From positions 32,716 to 80,859 of the forward strand of contig NZ_RAVT01000006.1 of the NCBI RefSeq assembly GCF_013464915.1: a stretch of DNA of 48,144 nt, written 5' to 3'. Every line of letters starts with the position of its first letter. The stretch's first letter is position 1. The notes below the pieces were generated by a model. That model saw only the letters and a list, made by a program, of their open reading frames with translations. It made no database searches and was not told where the DNA came from. Positions 1 through 8,915 of this stretch are shown in pieces. Position numbers and translations under genes: made by a program. The stretch is from Stenotrophomonas maltophilia. Its GTDB lineage: Bacteria > Pseudomonadota > Gammaproteobacteria > Xanthomonadales > Xanthomonadaceae.

Positions 1-26
1 CTCATGCGCCCGGACGGAGGTGCGAG

Positions 27-50
27 GAGCCGGCCGGCGGCCGGCGCTAC
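27..50 (-). repeat. SMAG/REP palindrome downstream of the TonB receptor
   Basis: A 24-base palindrome with arms of the GCCGGCC type. Read on the minus strand it begins with GTAG, the hallmark of the S. maltophilia SMAG family. It lies just past the receptor stop codon, so it could act as a 3'-end hairpin in that mRNA. Confidence 0.8.
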
Positions 51-64
51 CGGTATGCCGGGCA

Positions 65-2128
65 TTACATGTCGAACCGCACGCTCAGCGCAACGGTGCG
101 CGGCAGGCCGGCGCCGGCGTTGGACCAGTACTTCCGGTTGGCCAGGTTCTCGACGCTGGCACGCAGGGTCACCGGGTGGCCCGAGGCAAGCAGCCGGTAG
201 CCGACGCCGGCATTGACCAGCGTGTAGCCGGGTAGCTTCAGCGTATTGTCGGCGTCGTACCAGATATCGCCGTAGTAGCGCACGGCCGCATACGTTTCCA
301 GGCCGTCCACCCACGGCAGCTGGTAGGTGGCGTGCAGTACGCCGCTCCAGCGCGCAGCACCGGCGGTGCGCTTGCCTTCCTGCGAGGCGCTGCCCGGCGA
401 CAACCTGTCGTAGGTCGGGTCCAGCCAGGTCACGCCGCCCCCCACCGTCAGCGCGTCTGTCAGGTGCAGGTCGGCACTGGCTTCGATGCCTTCGTACAGC
501 GTGATGCCATCCTGCACCAGGCGCTTGCCGGCCGGCGTGAGCTCATCGATGTTGGCACCACGTTCCAGCCGGAACGCGGCCACGTTCGCATTCCAGCGCG
601 CCGCTTCGACCTTCGCGCCGATCTCGTACTGCGTGCTGATGGTGGGATCGAGCACGTCGCCCGCGTTGATGTAGCTGTTGCCCACGCGGCTGCCGGCCTC
701 CAGCGATTCGATGTAGCTGGCGTAAAGGGTGACCGCCTCGCTGGGCTTGAACATCACGGCGTAGGTCGGGGTGACCGGGTAGGTGTGGTAACGCCCCTTG
801 GTTTCGAAGTCGTTGTAGCGCCAGCCCGCCAGCACAGACCAGCCACCGCCGAGGTTCACCGTATCGCTTGCGAACACCGCCTGCTGCACGGTCTCGTCGC
901 CACGGGTCATCACCCGCGAACCGACGGCGTCGTGGCGGATGGCATGGCGCTGGTACAGGTTGGCGCGGCCGATCAGGCTCCATTCGTAGGGACGGTCCCA
1001 GCCCAGCCCGGTCTGGTGGCTGATGCCTGCCACCACCTGGTGCTGCAGCGGACCGGTGCGGAAGCTGCCCTGCAGCATCGCCTGGGCCAGCTTCCACTCG
1101 CTCTTGCCGCCCAGTTCGTAGACGTTGACGTCATGGTCGCCGTTGAGATCGTCGATGTAGGCGAAGATCTTGTTGACGTCGTTCCACGAGGTGGTGACGC
1201 CGTAACTCACGCTGGCATTCCAGTTGCTGTTGATCTGCCAGTTCAAGCCGGTCGACAGCAGGCTCGATCGGGTGTCGTAGTAGGTGCCGGGCACGCCATT
1301 GTCGACGTCGCCGGCAATCGGGCGCGGTGCCGAGGTAAGGCCGCGGAAGTAGTACTGCGGCGCTTCGCCGCTGAGATCGCGCGACTGGAAGACGCCATCC
1401 AGGGTCCAGGTCAGGCGATCGGTCAGCCGTGCGTCCAAGGCGAGTGCACCGACCTTGCGGTCCACGCGGCCCCCGTTGAAGGTCTCGCCCTTCTCCCGGT
1501 AGGCGTTGAAACGGTAGCCGAACATCTGCTCGTTGCCGAAGCGGCCGCCGGCATCGATGCCGCCACTGACGATGCCCTGCTCGCGCCAGCCCAGCTGGGC
1601 GGAGAAGGTGGGCGTATCGGTCGGCTTCTTGGTGATGTAGTTGACGATGCCACCGGGTGCACCGAAACCATAAAGGAAGCCGCCCGGGCCTTTCAGCAGA
1701 TCGACCTGTTCCATTACCTCCAGCGGCCATTCGGTGCCCCAGGAAGAGACCTGCAGGCCATTGACCCGATAGCTGTCGAAGTTCAGGTCGATGCCACGGT
1801 TGCGGATCGGTGAACTCCAGCCACTGGCATAGGCGCTGACCTGGGTGGTGACCGAAGGGTCGAGCAGGAAGGCTTCGCCCAGCGAGACCACCTGGCGCTG
1901 CTCGATCTGCTCGCGGCCCACGGCGGTGATCGCAAACGGGGTATCGCGCAGGGCGCGATCACCAAGGGCGCCAGCGTCGGCGTGGGTGCGTTCGGCGGTG
2001 ACCTTGACCGCATCCAGTTCGGTGGCACTACGGTTGCCGCGGTCCGGTGCGGATTGAGCATGCGCGGCACACGCCACGGACAGGGAAATGGCAAGCAGGG
2101 CCGGGCGGCACAGCAGGTGCGATGGCAT
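65..2128 (-). CDS. TonB-dependent siderophore receptor
   Basis: Outer-membrane ligand-gated importer of ferric siderophores, powered by TonB-ExbBD. The 687-residue protein has a signal peptide ending near AHAQ (about residue 25), a TonB-box-like stretch (DAVKV, about 39-43), a plug domain (about 60-165, with the typical VDLLKGPGGFLYG motif) and a C-terminal 22-strand barrel. It has no N-terminal signalling domain, so it is probably not a FecA/FpvA-type transducer. The last residues are SVRFDM: most such barrels end in an aromatic residue, whereas here the Phe is third from the end. A Fur-box-like palindrome lies about 130 bases upstream, supporting iron repression. The gene is co-directional with the RND operon but separated from it by 325 bases holding three SMAG repeats, so it is probably transcribed on its own. 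The siderophore cannot be named from sequence. Confidence 0.9.
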   Translation of the reverse strand: MPSHLLCRPALLAISLSVACAAHAQSAPDRGNRSATELDAVKVTAERTHADAGALGDRALRDTPFAITAVGREQIEQRQVVSLGEAFLLDPSVTTQVSAYASGWSSPIRNRGIDLNFDSYRVNGLQVSSWGTEWPLEVMEQVDLLKGPGGFLYGFGAPGGIVNYITKKPTDTPTFSAQLGWREQGIVSGGIDAGGRFGNEQMFGYRFNAYREKGETFNGGRVDRKVGALALDARLTDRLTWTLDGVFQSRDLSGEAPQYYFRGLTSAPRPIAGDVDNGVPGTYYDTRSSLLSTGLNWQINSNWNASVSYGVTTSWNDVNKIFAYIDDLNGDHDVNVYELGGKSEWKLAQAMLQGSFRTGPLQHQVVAGISHQTGLGWDRPYEWSLIGRANLYQRHAIRHDAVGSRVMTRGDETVQQAVFASDTVNLGGGWSVLAGWRYNDFETKGRYHTYPVTPTYAVMFKPSEAVTLYASYIESLEAGSRVGNSYINAGDVLDPTISTQYEIGAKVEAARWNANVAAFRLERGANIDELTPAGKRLVQDGITLYEGIEASADLHLTDALTVGGGVTWLDPTYDRLSPGSASQEGKRTAGAARWSGVLHATYQLPWVDGLETYAAVRYYGDIWYDADNTLKLPGYTLVNAGVGYRLLASGHPVTLRASVENLANRKYWSNAGAGLPRTVALSVRFDM

Positions 2129-2258
2129 GGTTCGGTGATCCTCGGCGGGCGGCCACGGGCCATCCGCCCACAGGTGGGGGAAGGGGCAGTGGCTGGGATC
2201 ACGCAGGCTGGCCGGAGATGGCAGCGGGGCGCCGCGGAGGGGCGCAGGACCATGGCTG

Positions 2259-2277
2259 GATGAGAATTGTTCTCTTT
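2259..2277 (-). promoter_or_regulatory. Putative Fur box upstream of the TonB receptor
   Basis: On the plus strand the sequence is AATGAGAATTGTTCTCTTT. It has GAGAA and TTCTC arms around a three-base centre (2262-2274), which matches the shape of gammaproteobacterial Fur operators. It sits about 130 bases upstream of the siderophore-receptor start. The motif is visible; Fur binding is inferred. Confidence 0.75.
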
Positions 2278-2356
2278 TCGTTACGGCGCGTCAAATCCGG
2301 CGACGTGCGAACCAACAGTCCGCACCCACCATCGGCACCCGCCATTTGCATCCACG

Positions 2357-2446
2357 GTAGTGCCGGCCGCCGGCCGGCAGATTGGCTGTATGGAGAAAGC
2401 CGGCCAGCGGCCGGCGCTACCAGTAGATCCACGCCCTGCGTGGATG
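2357..2446. repeat. Cluster of three SMAG palindromes after smeK
   Basis: Three GTAG-headed palindromes: 2357-2381 (plus, GCCGGCC arms), 2397-2420 (minus, GCCGGCC arms) and 2423-2446 (plus, ATCCACG arms). The first two face each other and form a BIME-like pair able to fold into one long hairpin. They lie within 100 bases of the smeK stop codon and may stabilise or terminate its transcript. Confidence 0.8.
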
Positions 2447-2453
2447 GGCCCTT

Positions 2454-5400
2454 TTACGCCCGCTGCGCGCGCTTGAGCAGCCTTGCCTCGCGCTTGCGTG
2501 CGCGCCGTGCCCGCCAGCGTTCGGCCAGGCACGAGAAGATCACGTACAGCGCCGGCGTGCTGAGCAGGGTCAGGCTCTGCGAGAACAGCAGGCCGCCGAT
2601 CATCGCGATGCCCAGCGGACGCCGCAGCTCGGACCCTTCGCCCAGGCCGATCGCCAGCGGCACCGCCGCCAGGATCGCCACCATCGTGGTCATCATGATC
2701 GGGCGGAAGCGCACGATGCTGGCCTCGCGCGCAGCATCGCGTGGTGCCAGGCCGTGCTCGCGCTGCGCCACCAGCGCGAAGTCGATCATCATGATCGCGT
2801 TTTTCTTGACGATGCCGATCAGCAGCACCAGCGCGATCATCGAGATCACCGACAGCTCGGTGTTGGTACCGAACAGCGCCAGCAGCGCACCCACGCCCGC
2901 CGCCGGCAGCGTGGACAGGATGGTGACCGGGTGGATCAGGCTCTCGTAGAGCATGCCCAGCACCAGGTACACGGTCAGGATCGCGGCAAACACCAGGATC
3001 AGCATGTCGCTGGGGTCGGAGTTGAAGCCGAAGCCGGCGTCATCGGCCAGACGGATGTCGCCCGGCATGCGCATGCCGGCCACGGTGGCATCGATGATCG
3101 CCTTGGCTTCACCCATGCTCACGTCCGGGGCCAGGTTGTAGCTCAGGTCCATCGTCGTGTACTGGTTTTCATGGGTGATCTGCGACGGCGCCAGGCCCGG
3201 CACCTGGGTCGCCACCGCGGTGATCGGCACCATGTCGCCGTTGCGCGCACGCACGTAGACCTCGTCCAGCGCCGCCGGCGTGGCCGTCTGCGAGGGCAGG
3301 GCGTTGACCACCACGCTGTACTGGTTGATGTCGGAGTAGATGGTGGAGATCTGGCGCTGGCCGAACGCACCGTACAGCGCGCCATCGATGGCGCCGACGG
3401 TGATGCCCAGGCGCGCGGCCTTGGCGCGGTCGATCTCGATGTTCTGGCGCAGGCCGGCGTTGTCCACGTCGGTGCCGACGTCGCGCAGCTTCGGGTTCTT
3501 CTTCAATTCCGCCTGCAGCCTGGGCAGCCATTCCTGGAGCGATGCCAGGTCGTTGCCCTGCAGCGAGATGCGGTACTGCGCGCCCTGGCTGGAACCGCCG
3601 CCGTCGTTGCTGGGAAGATCCTGGATCGCACGCAGGCGAAGCTGCAGGTCGGGGTAGCGGTCGGCCTTGGCACTCAACCGCGCCAACGCATGCGCGGTGG
3701 TTTCGCGGCGACCGTCGCTGCGCGACTTCAGCTCGATGTTGAACTGTGCGCTGGAGCCCTGGCGGCCACTGCCCAGGCGCACGCCCACGGTCTTCACCGC
3801 GGGGTCGGCCATCAGCATGTCGGTGATGCGGCGCTGGCGGGCCACCATGTCCTCGAAGGACACGGTGGCGCTGGAGTTGGCGCGGCCCCAGATCAGGCCG
3901 GTGTCCTGCGGCGGGAACGCGCCCTTCTTCACCGCGCCGAACAGGAAGACGGTGACGCCGATCAGGATCAGCGGGGTCAGCGACATCAACAGCGCGTGGC
4001 GCAGCGAGAAGTCGAGGAACACGGTGTAGACGCGCAGCATGCGTTCGTGGCCGGCATCCAGCCAGCGGCCGAAGCGCGACGGCGGCGCAGCGTGATCGTG
4101 GGCACTGAGGAAGCGGCTGCACAGCGCCGGGGTCAGCGTCAGCGAGACGATCATCGACACCACGATGGCCGCCACCAGGGTGACGGTGAACTCGCGGAAG
4201 AACGCGCCCATCATGCCGCTGGCGAACAGCAGCGGAATGAACACCGCCACCAGCGAGGCGGTGATCGAGACGATGGTGAAGCCGATCTCCCGCGCGCCGG
4301 TCAGCGCCGCCTGCATGCGTGGCATGCCCTCGTCGAGATGGCGCATGATGTTCTCGATCACCACGATCGCATCGTCGACCACGAAGCCGATCGCGATCAC
4401 CAGCGCCAGCAGGCTCAGGTTGTTCAGGGTGAAGCCCATCACGTACATCACCAGCGCGGCACCGGCCAGCGACAGCGGCACGGTCACCGCGGCGATCAGC
4501 GTCGGTGCCAGCCGGCGCAGGAACAGCGCCATGGTCAGCACCACCATCGCCAGGCTGATCAGCAGGGTGATCTGCACTTCATGCAGCGACGAGCGGATGG
4601 TGGGCGTACGGTCGAAGTACGGCGTCATCGTGGTGCCCGGCTGCAGGTAGTCGCGCAGGGTCGGGATCTGTGCCTTGACCCGGTCCACGGTCTCCACGAT
4701 GTTGGCGCCGGCGCGGGTGAACACGTACATCACCACCGCCGGCTTGTGGTCGAACCAGGCCGCCTGGTAGGCGTCCTGCTGGCCGTCGTAGACGTTGGCG
4801 ATGTCCTTCAGGCGGATCACCCGGCCATCGCCCTGGGTCTTGACCACCAGGTTGGCGAAATCGGCCGCGCGCGCCACCGAATCGTTGGCGATGATCGCGG
4901 TGGTGGTGTTGCCATCGCTGAGGAAGCCGGTGGGCGAGGTCACGTTGGCCGCGCGCACCGCGTTGCGCAGGTCATCGGCGGTCAGGCCGAGCGCGTTCAT
5001 CAGGCGCAGGTTGACGTCCACGCGTACCGCTGGCGTCGACGCACCGGCGATGTCGACCGAGGCGACGCCGCTGATCTGGCGGATGCGCTGGGCCAGCAGC
5101 GAGTCGGCGACGTTGTACAGCTCGTCGGCCGACTGCGTCTGCGAGGTCAGCGCGATGGCGATGACCGGGTCGTCGTTCGGATTCGCCTTCTGGTACATCG
5201 GCGATCCCATGCCCGAGGGCAGGTCGGCCTGCGCCGAGTTGATCGCGGTCTGTACGTCCAGCGCGGCCGAATCGATGTTGTGGCCGCTCTGGAAGATCAT
5301 GAACACCAGCGAGCTGCCTTCCGAACTCGACGAGCGCATGCGGTCGATGCCCGGCAGCTGGCCGAGGTGGCGTTCCAGCGGCGCGGTGACCGTGGACGCC

Positions 5401-5576
5401 ATGGTCGCCGCATCGGCGCCGGACTGGCTGGCATGCACGAAGATCACCGGGATCTCGATGTTCGGCAGTGCCGACACGCCCAGGCGCAGGTAGCAGATCA
5501 GGCCGACCATGAACAGGCCGATGGCCAGCAGGGCGGTGCCGATCGGGCGACGGATGAAGGGGCCGGACAGGTTCAT
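2454..5576 (-). CDS. smeK: RND multidrug efflux permease, MdtC/SmeK type
   Basis: Inner-membrane proton-driven drug exporter of the HAE1/RND family, 1,040 residues, the usual length for MdtC. The N-terminal MNLSGPFIRRPIGTALL is typical. The TM4 proton-relay pair appears in GFVVDDAIVVIENIM. Two large periplasmic porter loops alternate with 12 membrane segments. It is third in an operon with smeI and smeJ, only 31 bases after smeJ, with GGGGA upstream of its ATG. An adaptor followed by two different permeases is the MdtABC layout, in which the two permeases form a hetero-trimer. In S. maltophilia this arrangement is SmeIJK, linked in the literature to aminoglycoside, tetracycline and quinolone resistance and to envelope integrity. 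No outer-membrane channel gene is adjacent, so a TolC encoded elsewhere is expected. Family is certain; the sme name is inferred from operon layout. Confidence 0.88.
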   Translation of the reverse strand: MNLSGPFIRRPIGTALLAIGLFMVGLICYLRLGVSALPNIEIPVIFVHASQSGADAATMASTVTAPLERHLGQLPGIDRMRSSSSEGSSLVFMIFQSGHNIDSAALDVQTAINSAQADLPSGMGSPMYQKANPNDDPVIAIALTSQTQSADELYNVADSLLAQRIRQISGVASVDIAGASTPAVRVDVNLRLMNALGLTADDLRNAVRAANVTSPTGFLSDGNTTTAIIANDSVARAADFANLVVKTQGDGRVIRLKDIANVYDGQQDAYQAAWFDHKPAVVMYVFTRAGANIVETVDRVKAQIPTLRDYLQPGTTMTPYFDRTPTIRSSLHEVQITLLISLAMVVLTMALFLRRLAPTLIAAVTVPLSLAGAALVMYVMGFTLNNLSLLALVIAIGFVVDDAIVVIENIMRHLDEGMPRMQAALTGAREIGFTIVSITASLVAVFIPLLFASGMMGAFFREFTVTLVAAIVVSMIVSLTLTPALCSRFLSAHDHAAPPSRFGRWLDAGHERMLRVYTVFLDFSLRHALLMSLTPLILIGVTVFLFGAVKKGAFPPQDTGLIWGRANSSATVSFEDMVARQRRITDMLMADPAVKTVGVRLGSGRQGSSAQFNIELKSRSDGRRETTAHALARLSAKADRYPDLQLRLRAIQDLPSNDGGGSSQGAQYRISLQGNDLASLQEWLPRLQAELKKNPKLRDVGTDVDNAGLRQNIEIDRAKAARLGITVGAIDGALYGAFGQRQISTIYSDINQYSVVVNALPSQTATPAALDEVYVRARNGDMVPITAVATQVPGLAPSQITHENQYTTMDLSYNLAPDVSMGEAKAIIDATVAGMRMPGDIRLADDAGFGFNSDPSDMLILVFAAILTVYLVLGMLYESLIHPVTILSTLPAAGVGALLALFGTNTELSVISMIALVLLIGIVKKNAIMMIDFALVAQREHGLAPRDAAREASIVRFRPIMMTTMVAILAAVPLAIGLGEGSELRRPLGIAMIGGLLFSQSLTLLSTPALYVIFSCLAERWRARRARKREARLLKRAQRA

Positions 5577-5607
5577 CGTGCGGTCCCCCGCGGCAGCGGG
5601 GCGTGGA

Positions 5608-8600
5608 TCATGCCTGCGGCTCCTGCAGCGAACCGTCGCGCAGCGCGCGCTGTTCGCGGCGGCGCGCCAGCCATTCGGAGAAGCGCTCCATGTACAGGTA
5701 GATCACCGGCGTGGTGTACAGCGTGACCAGCTGCGACAGCAGCAGGCCGCCGACGATGGCGATGCCCAGCGGGCGGCGCAGTTCCGAGCCGATACCGGTG
5801 CCCAGCGCCAGCGGCAGCGCGCCCAACATGGCCGCGGCGGTGGTCATCATGATCGGGCGGAAGCGCAGCAGGCAGGCACGGCGGATTGCCTCGTGCGCGT
5901 TGGCACCGGCGCGGCGGGCCTCGATCGCGAAGTCCACCATCATGATGCCGTTCTTCTTGACGATGCCGATCAGCAGCACGATGCCGACGATGCCATCCAC
6001 CGACAGGCTCAGCCCGCACAGCATCAGTGCCAGCAGCGCGCCGACACCGGCCGGCGGCAGCGTGGAGATGATCGTGATCGGGTGGATGTAGCTCTCGTAG
6101 AGCACGCCCAGCACGATGTAGATCACCACCAGCGAGGCCAGCAGCAGCCACACCACATCGGTCTGGCTGCCGGTGAATTCGGCGGCCTTGCCGATGAACT
6201 CGGCATGCAGGTGGGTCGGCATGTCCAGGCTGTCCTTGGTTTCCTGGATCGCGCGCACGGCTTCGGACAGCGAATAGCCCGGCGCCACGTTGAACGACAC
6301 CGTCACCGCCGGCAGCTGCTGCTGGTGGCTGACCACCAGCGGTGCGCTGCTGACCTTGCCTTCGGCCAGCGCCGACAGCGGGATGATGTTGCCGGCGCCG
6401 ACGGTGATGCCGGTGTTCTGCGCGCCGATGCCGGTGGCGGTCGACGAGTTGGACGAGGTGACCTGGCCGAAGCTGGTGGCGTTGGTGCCGGTCAGCGCGC
6501 CAGCACCGTTGGAGGCCACGGCCAGCTGTTCCATCAGCGCGGTGCTGGTGCGGAACTCCGGTGCGACTTCCAGCACCACGCGGTACTGGTTGAGCTCGGT
6601 GAAGATGGTCGAGATCTGGCGCTGGCCGAACGCATCGTAGAGCGTGTCATCGATGGTCTGCATCGGCACGCCCAGCACGCTGGCCTTGTCGCGGTCGATG
6701 TTCAGTTCAAGCGCGCGTCCCTGGTTGGACAGGTTGTTGTCGACGTCGGCCAGCTCCGGGCGCTTGCGCAGCGCTTCGGTCAGGCGCGTGGCCTGGGTCG
6801 CCACCGTTGCTGAATCCACGTCCGACAGCGAGTACTGGTACTCGGTGGCGGCCACGCGGGTATCCAGGGTCACGTCCTGCACCGGTTTCAGGTACAGCGC
6901 CACGCCCGGAATGCCGGCCACCGCCTTCTGCAGGCGCGGCAGGATCTCGTCCAGGCCGTCGCGCTGGCTGCGCTCCTTCAGCACGATCGACAGCTGGCCC
7001 TGGTTGAGCGTGGGGTTCATGCTGCCAGCGCCGATGAAGGCCGACACGCCGGTCACATCCGGATCGTGCCGCAGTGCTTCGGCGACCTGCTTGGTGCGCT
7101 GCTCCATCTGCGGGAAGGCGATGTTCTGGTCGGCCTGAACCACGCCGGTGATCAGACCGGTGTCCTGTTCGGGCAGCAGGCCCTTGGGAATCAGCACGTA
7201 CAGCAGCACGGTCAGCACCAGTGCGGCGCCGGCCACGGCCAGGGTCAGGCGCTGGTGGCCGAGTACCCAGTCCAGGCTGTGTTCGTACAGGCCCACGGTA
7301 CGCGTCCACAGGTTCTGCTTGCCGGCCGCCGCCGCACGCTCATGCGCGTCCTCGCCCTCGGGCAGGGCGTCTGGCTTGAGCAGGTAGGCGCACATCATCG
7401 GGGTGAGCGTCAGCGAAATCAGCATCGACAGCACCACGGCGATGCTCAGCACCCACGCGAACTCGTGGAACAGGCGGCCGGTGACGCCGGGCATCAGCAG
7501 CAGCGGCAGGAACACCGCCACCAGCGAGACGGTCAGCGACAGCACGGTGAAACCGATCTGGCGCGCACCGATCTCGGCCGCTTCCTTGCCACTCTTGCCC
7601 TGCTCGATGTAACGCACGATGTTCTCGATCATCACGATCGCATCGTCGACCACGAAGCCGGTGGCCACCACCAGCGCCATCAGCGAGAGGTTGTCCAGCG
7701 ACATGCCGGCGAAGGCCATCACCGCGAAGGTGCCGGCCAGCGACAGCGGTACCGCCACCGAGGGAATGATCGTGGCCCACAGCCGGCGCAGGAACACGAA
7801 GATCACCGCCACCACCAGGCCGATGGTGAGGATGAGGGTGAACTGCACTTCATGCACCGAGGCGCGGATGGTCTCGGTGCGGTCGTTGAAGATCTCCAGG
7901 TGCACATCGGCCGGCAGCACGCCCTGCAGCTGCGGCAGGATCGCGCGGATGCGCTCGACGGTCTGCACGATGTTGGCGCCCGGCTGGCGACGCACTTCCA
8001 GCAGCACCGCCGGCTTGCCATCGGCCCAGGCGGCAAGCTGGTCGTTCTCCACGCCATCGATCACCTCGGCCACGTCGGACAGCCGCACCGGGCGGCCGTT
8101 CTTGTAGCTGATGATGGTGTCGCGGTACTCGGCGGCGCTGGCCAGCTGGTCGTTGGTGCCGATGCTGTAGGACTGGGTCTTGCCGTTCAACGATCCCTTC
8201 GGCGCATTGACGTTGGCCTGGGTCAGCGCGCTGCGCAGCTGCTCCAGGGTCAGGCCCATGTTCGACAGCTGCGCCGGATTGACCTGGATGCGCACGGCCG
8301 GGCGCACGTTGCCGGCGATCGAGACCAGGCCCACGCCCTGCACCTGCGACAGGCGCTGGGCCAGGATCGAGTCGGCGTAATTGTTGACGTCGCGCAGCGG
8401 GCGCGTGTCGGAGGTCAGTTTCAGGGTGACGATGGCCGCATCAGCCGGGTTCACCCGGTTGTAGACCGGCTGGTAGGGCAGCGACGAGGGCAGGGTGGCC
8501 TGGCGGATCGCCGCCTGCACGTCCTGCGCGGCGATGTCGATGTCGCGGTCCATCGAGAACTGCAGGATGATCGTCGACAACCCGGCCGACGAGTCCGACG

Positions 8601-8841
8601 TCATCAGCTCCAGTCCGGAAATCTGCCCGAACTGGCGCTCCAGCGGCGTGGTGACCAGCGAAGCCATGGTGGTGGCGTTGGCGCCGGGGTACTGGGTGGT
8701 GACCACCAGGCTGGGCGCATCGATTTCCGGTAGCGCCGACACCGGCAGCTTGCGGTAACCGAGGATGCCCAGCAGCAACAGGCCCGCCATCAACAGCGAG
8801 GTAGCGATCGGGCGGCGGATGAAGATCGTCGAAAAGCCCAC
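5608..8841 (-). CDS. smeJ: RND multidrug efflux permease, MdtB/SmeJ type
   Basis: First of two RND permeases in the operon, 1,077 residues, about 37 longer than E. coli MdtB. It starts at a GTG preceded by AGGA at a good distance. The N-terminal amphipathic start MGFSTIFIRRPIATSLL is typical. TM4 carries the Asp-Asp proton relay in GFVVDDAIVMIENI. The extra length comes from a Gly/Ser/Thr/Asn-rich insert at about residues 775-815, in the second periplasmic loop just before a conserved IIPLSALA stretch. It follows the adaptor gene by 74 bases and is expected to pair with SmeK in a hetero-trimer. The product is certainly an HAE1-type RND exporter; substrates cannot be read from sequence. Confidence 0.88.
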   Translation of the reverse strand: MGFSTIFIRRPIATSLLMAGLLLLGILGYRKLPVSALPEIDAPSLVVTTQYPGANATTMASLVTTPLERQFGQISGLELMTSDSSAGLSTIILQFSMDRDIDIAAQDVQAAIRQATLPSSLPYQPVYNRVNPADAAIVTLKLTSDTRPLRDVNNYADSILAQRLSQVQGVGLVSIAGNVRPAVRIQVNPAQLSNMGLTLEQLRSALTQANVNAPKGSLNGKTQSYSIGTNDQLASAAEYRDTIISYKNGRPVRLSDVAEVIDGVENDQLAAWADGKPAVLLEVRRQPGANIVQTVERIRAILPQLQGVLPADVHLEIFNDRTETIRASVHEVQFTLILTIGLVVAVIFVFLRRLWATIIPSVAVPLSLAGTFAVMAFAGMSLDNLSLMALVVATGFVVDDAIVMIENIVRYIEQGKSGKEAAEIGARQIGFTVLSLTVSLVAVFLPLLLMPGVTGRLFHEFAWVLSIAVVLSMLISLTLTPMMCAYLLKPDALPEGEDAHERAAAAGKQNLWTRTVGLYEHSLDWVLGHQRLTLAVAGAALVLTVLLYVLIPKGLLPEQDTGLITGVVQADQNIAFPQMEQRTKQVAEALRHDPDVTGVSAFIGAGSMNPTLNQGQLSIVLKERSQRDGLDEILPRLQKAVAGIPGVALYLKPVQDVTLDTRVAATEYQYSLSDVDSATVATQATRLTEALRKRPELADVDNNLSNQGRALELNIDRDKASVLGVPMQTIDDTLYDAFGQRQISTIFTELNQYRVVLEVAPEFRTSTALMEQLAVASNGAGALTGTNATSFGQVTSSNSSTATGIGAQNTGITVGAGNIIPLSALAEGKVSSAPLVVSHQQQLPAVTVSFNVAPGYSLSEAVRAIQETKDSLDMPTHLHAEFIGKAAEFTGSQTDVVWLLLASLVVIYIVLGVLYESYIHPITIISTLPPAGVGALLALMLCGLSLSVDGIVGIVLLIGIVKKNGIMMVDFAIEARRAGANAHEAIRRACLLRFRPIMMTTAAAMLGALPLALGTGIGSELRRPLGIAIVGGLLLSQLVTLYTTPVIYLYMERFSEWLARRREQRALRDGSLQEPQA

Positions 8842-8915
8842 GGACTGATCCTTGCTGGCACTTCAATGTCGGCGCCGGCAGGTCCGCCGGCGCGAGGGAG
8901 AACCGTGGCCTGCGC

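Larger units (their letters stand above)
2129..2453. other. Intergenic region between smeK and the TonB receptor
   Basis: 325 bases without a gene. It holds, from the receptor side, a leader of about 130 bases, a Fur-box-like palindrome at 2259-2277, and three SMAG palindromes at 2357-2446 close to the smeK stop codon. I see no convincing small reading frame. Confidence 0.7.
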
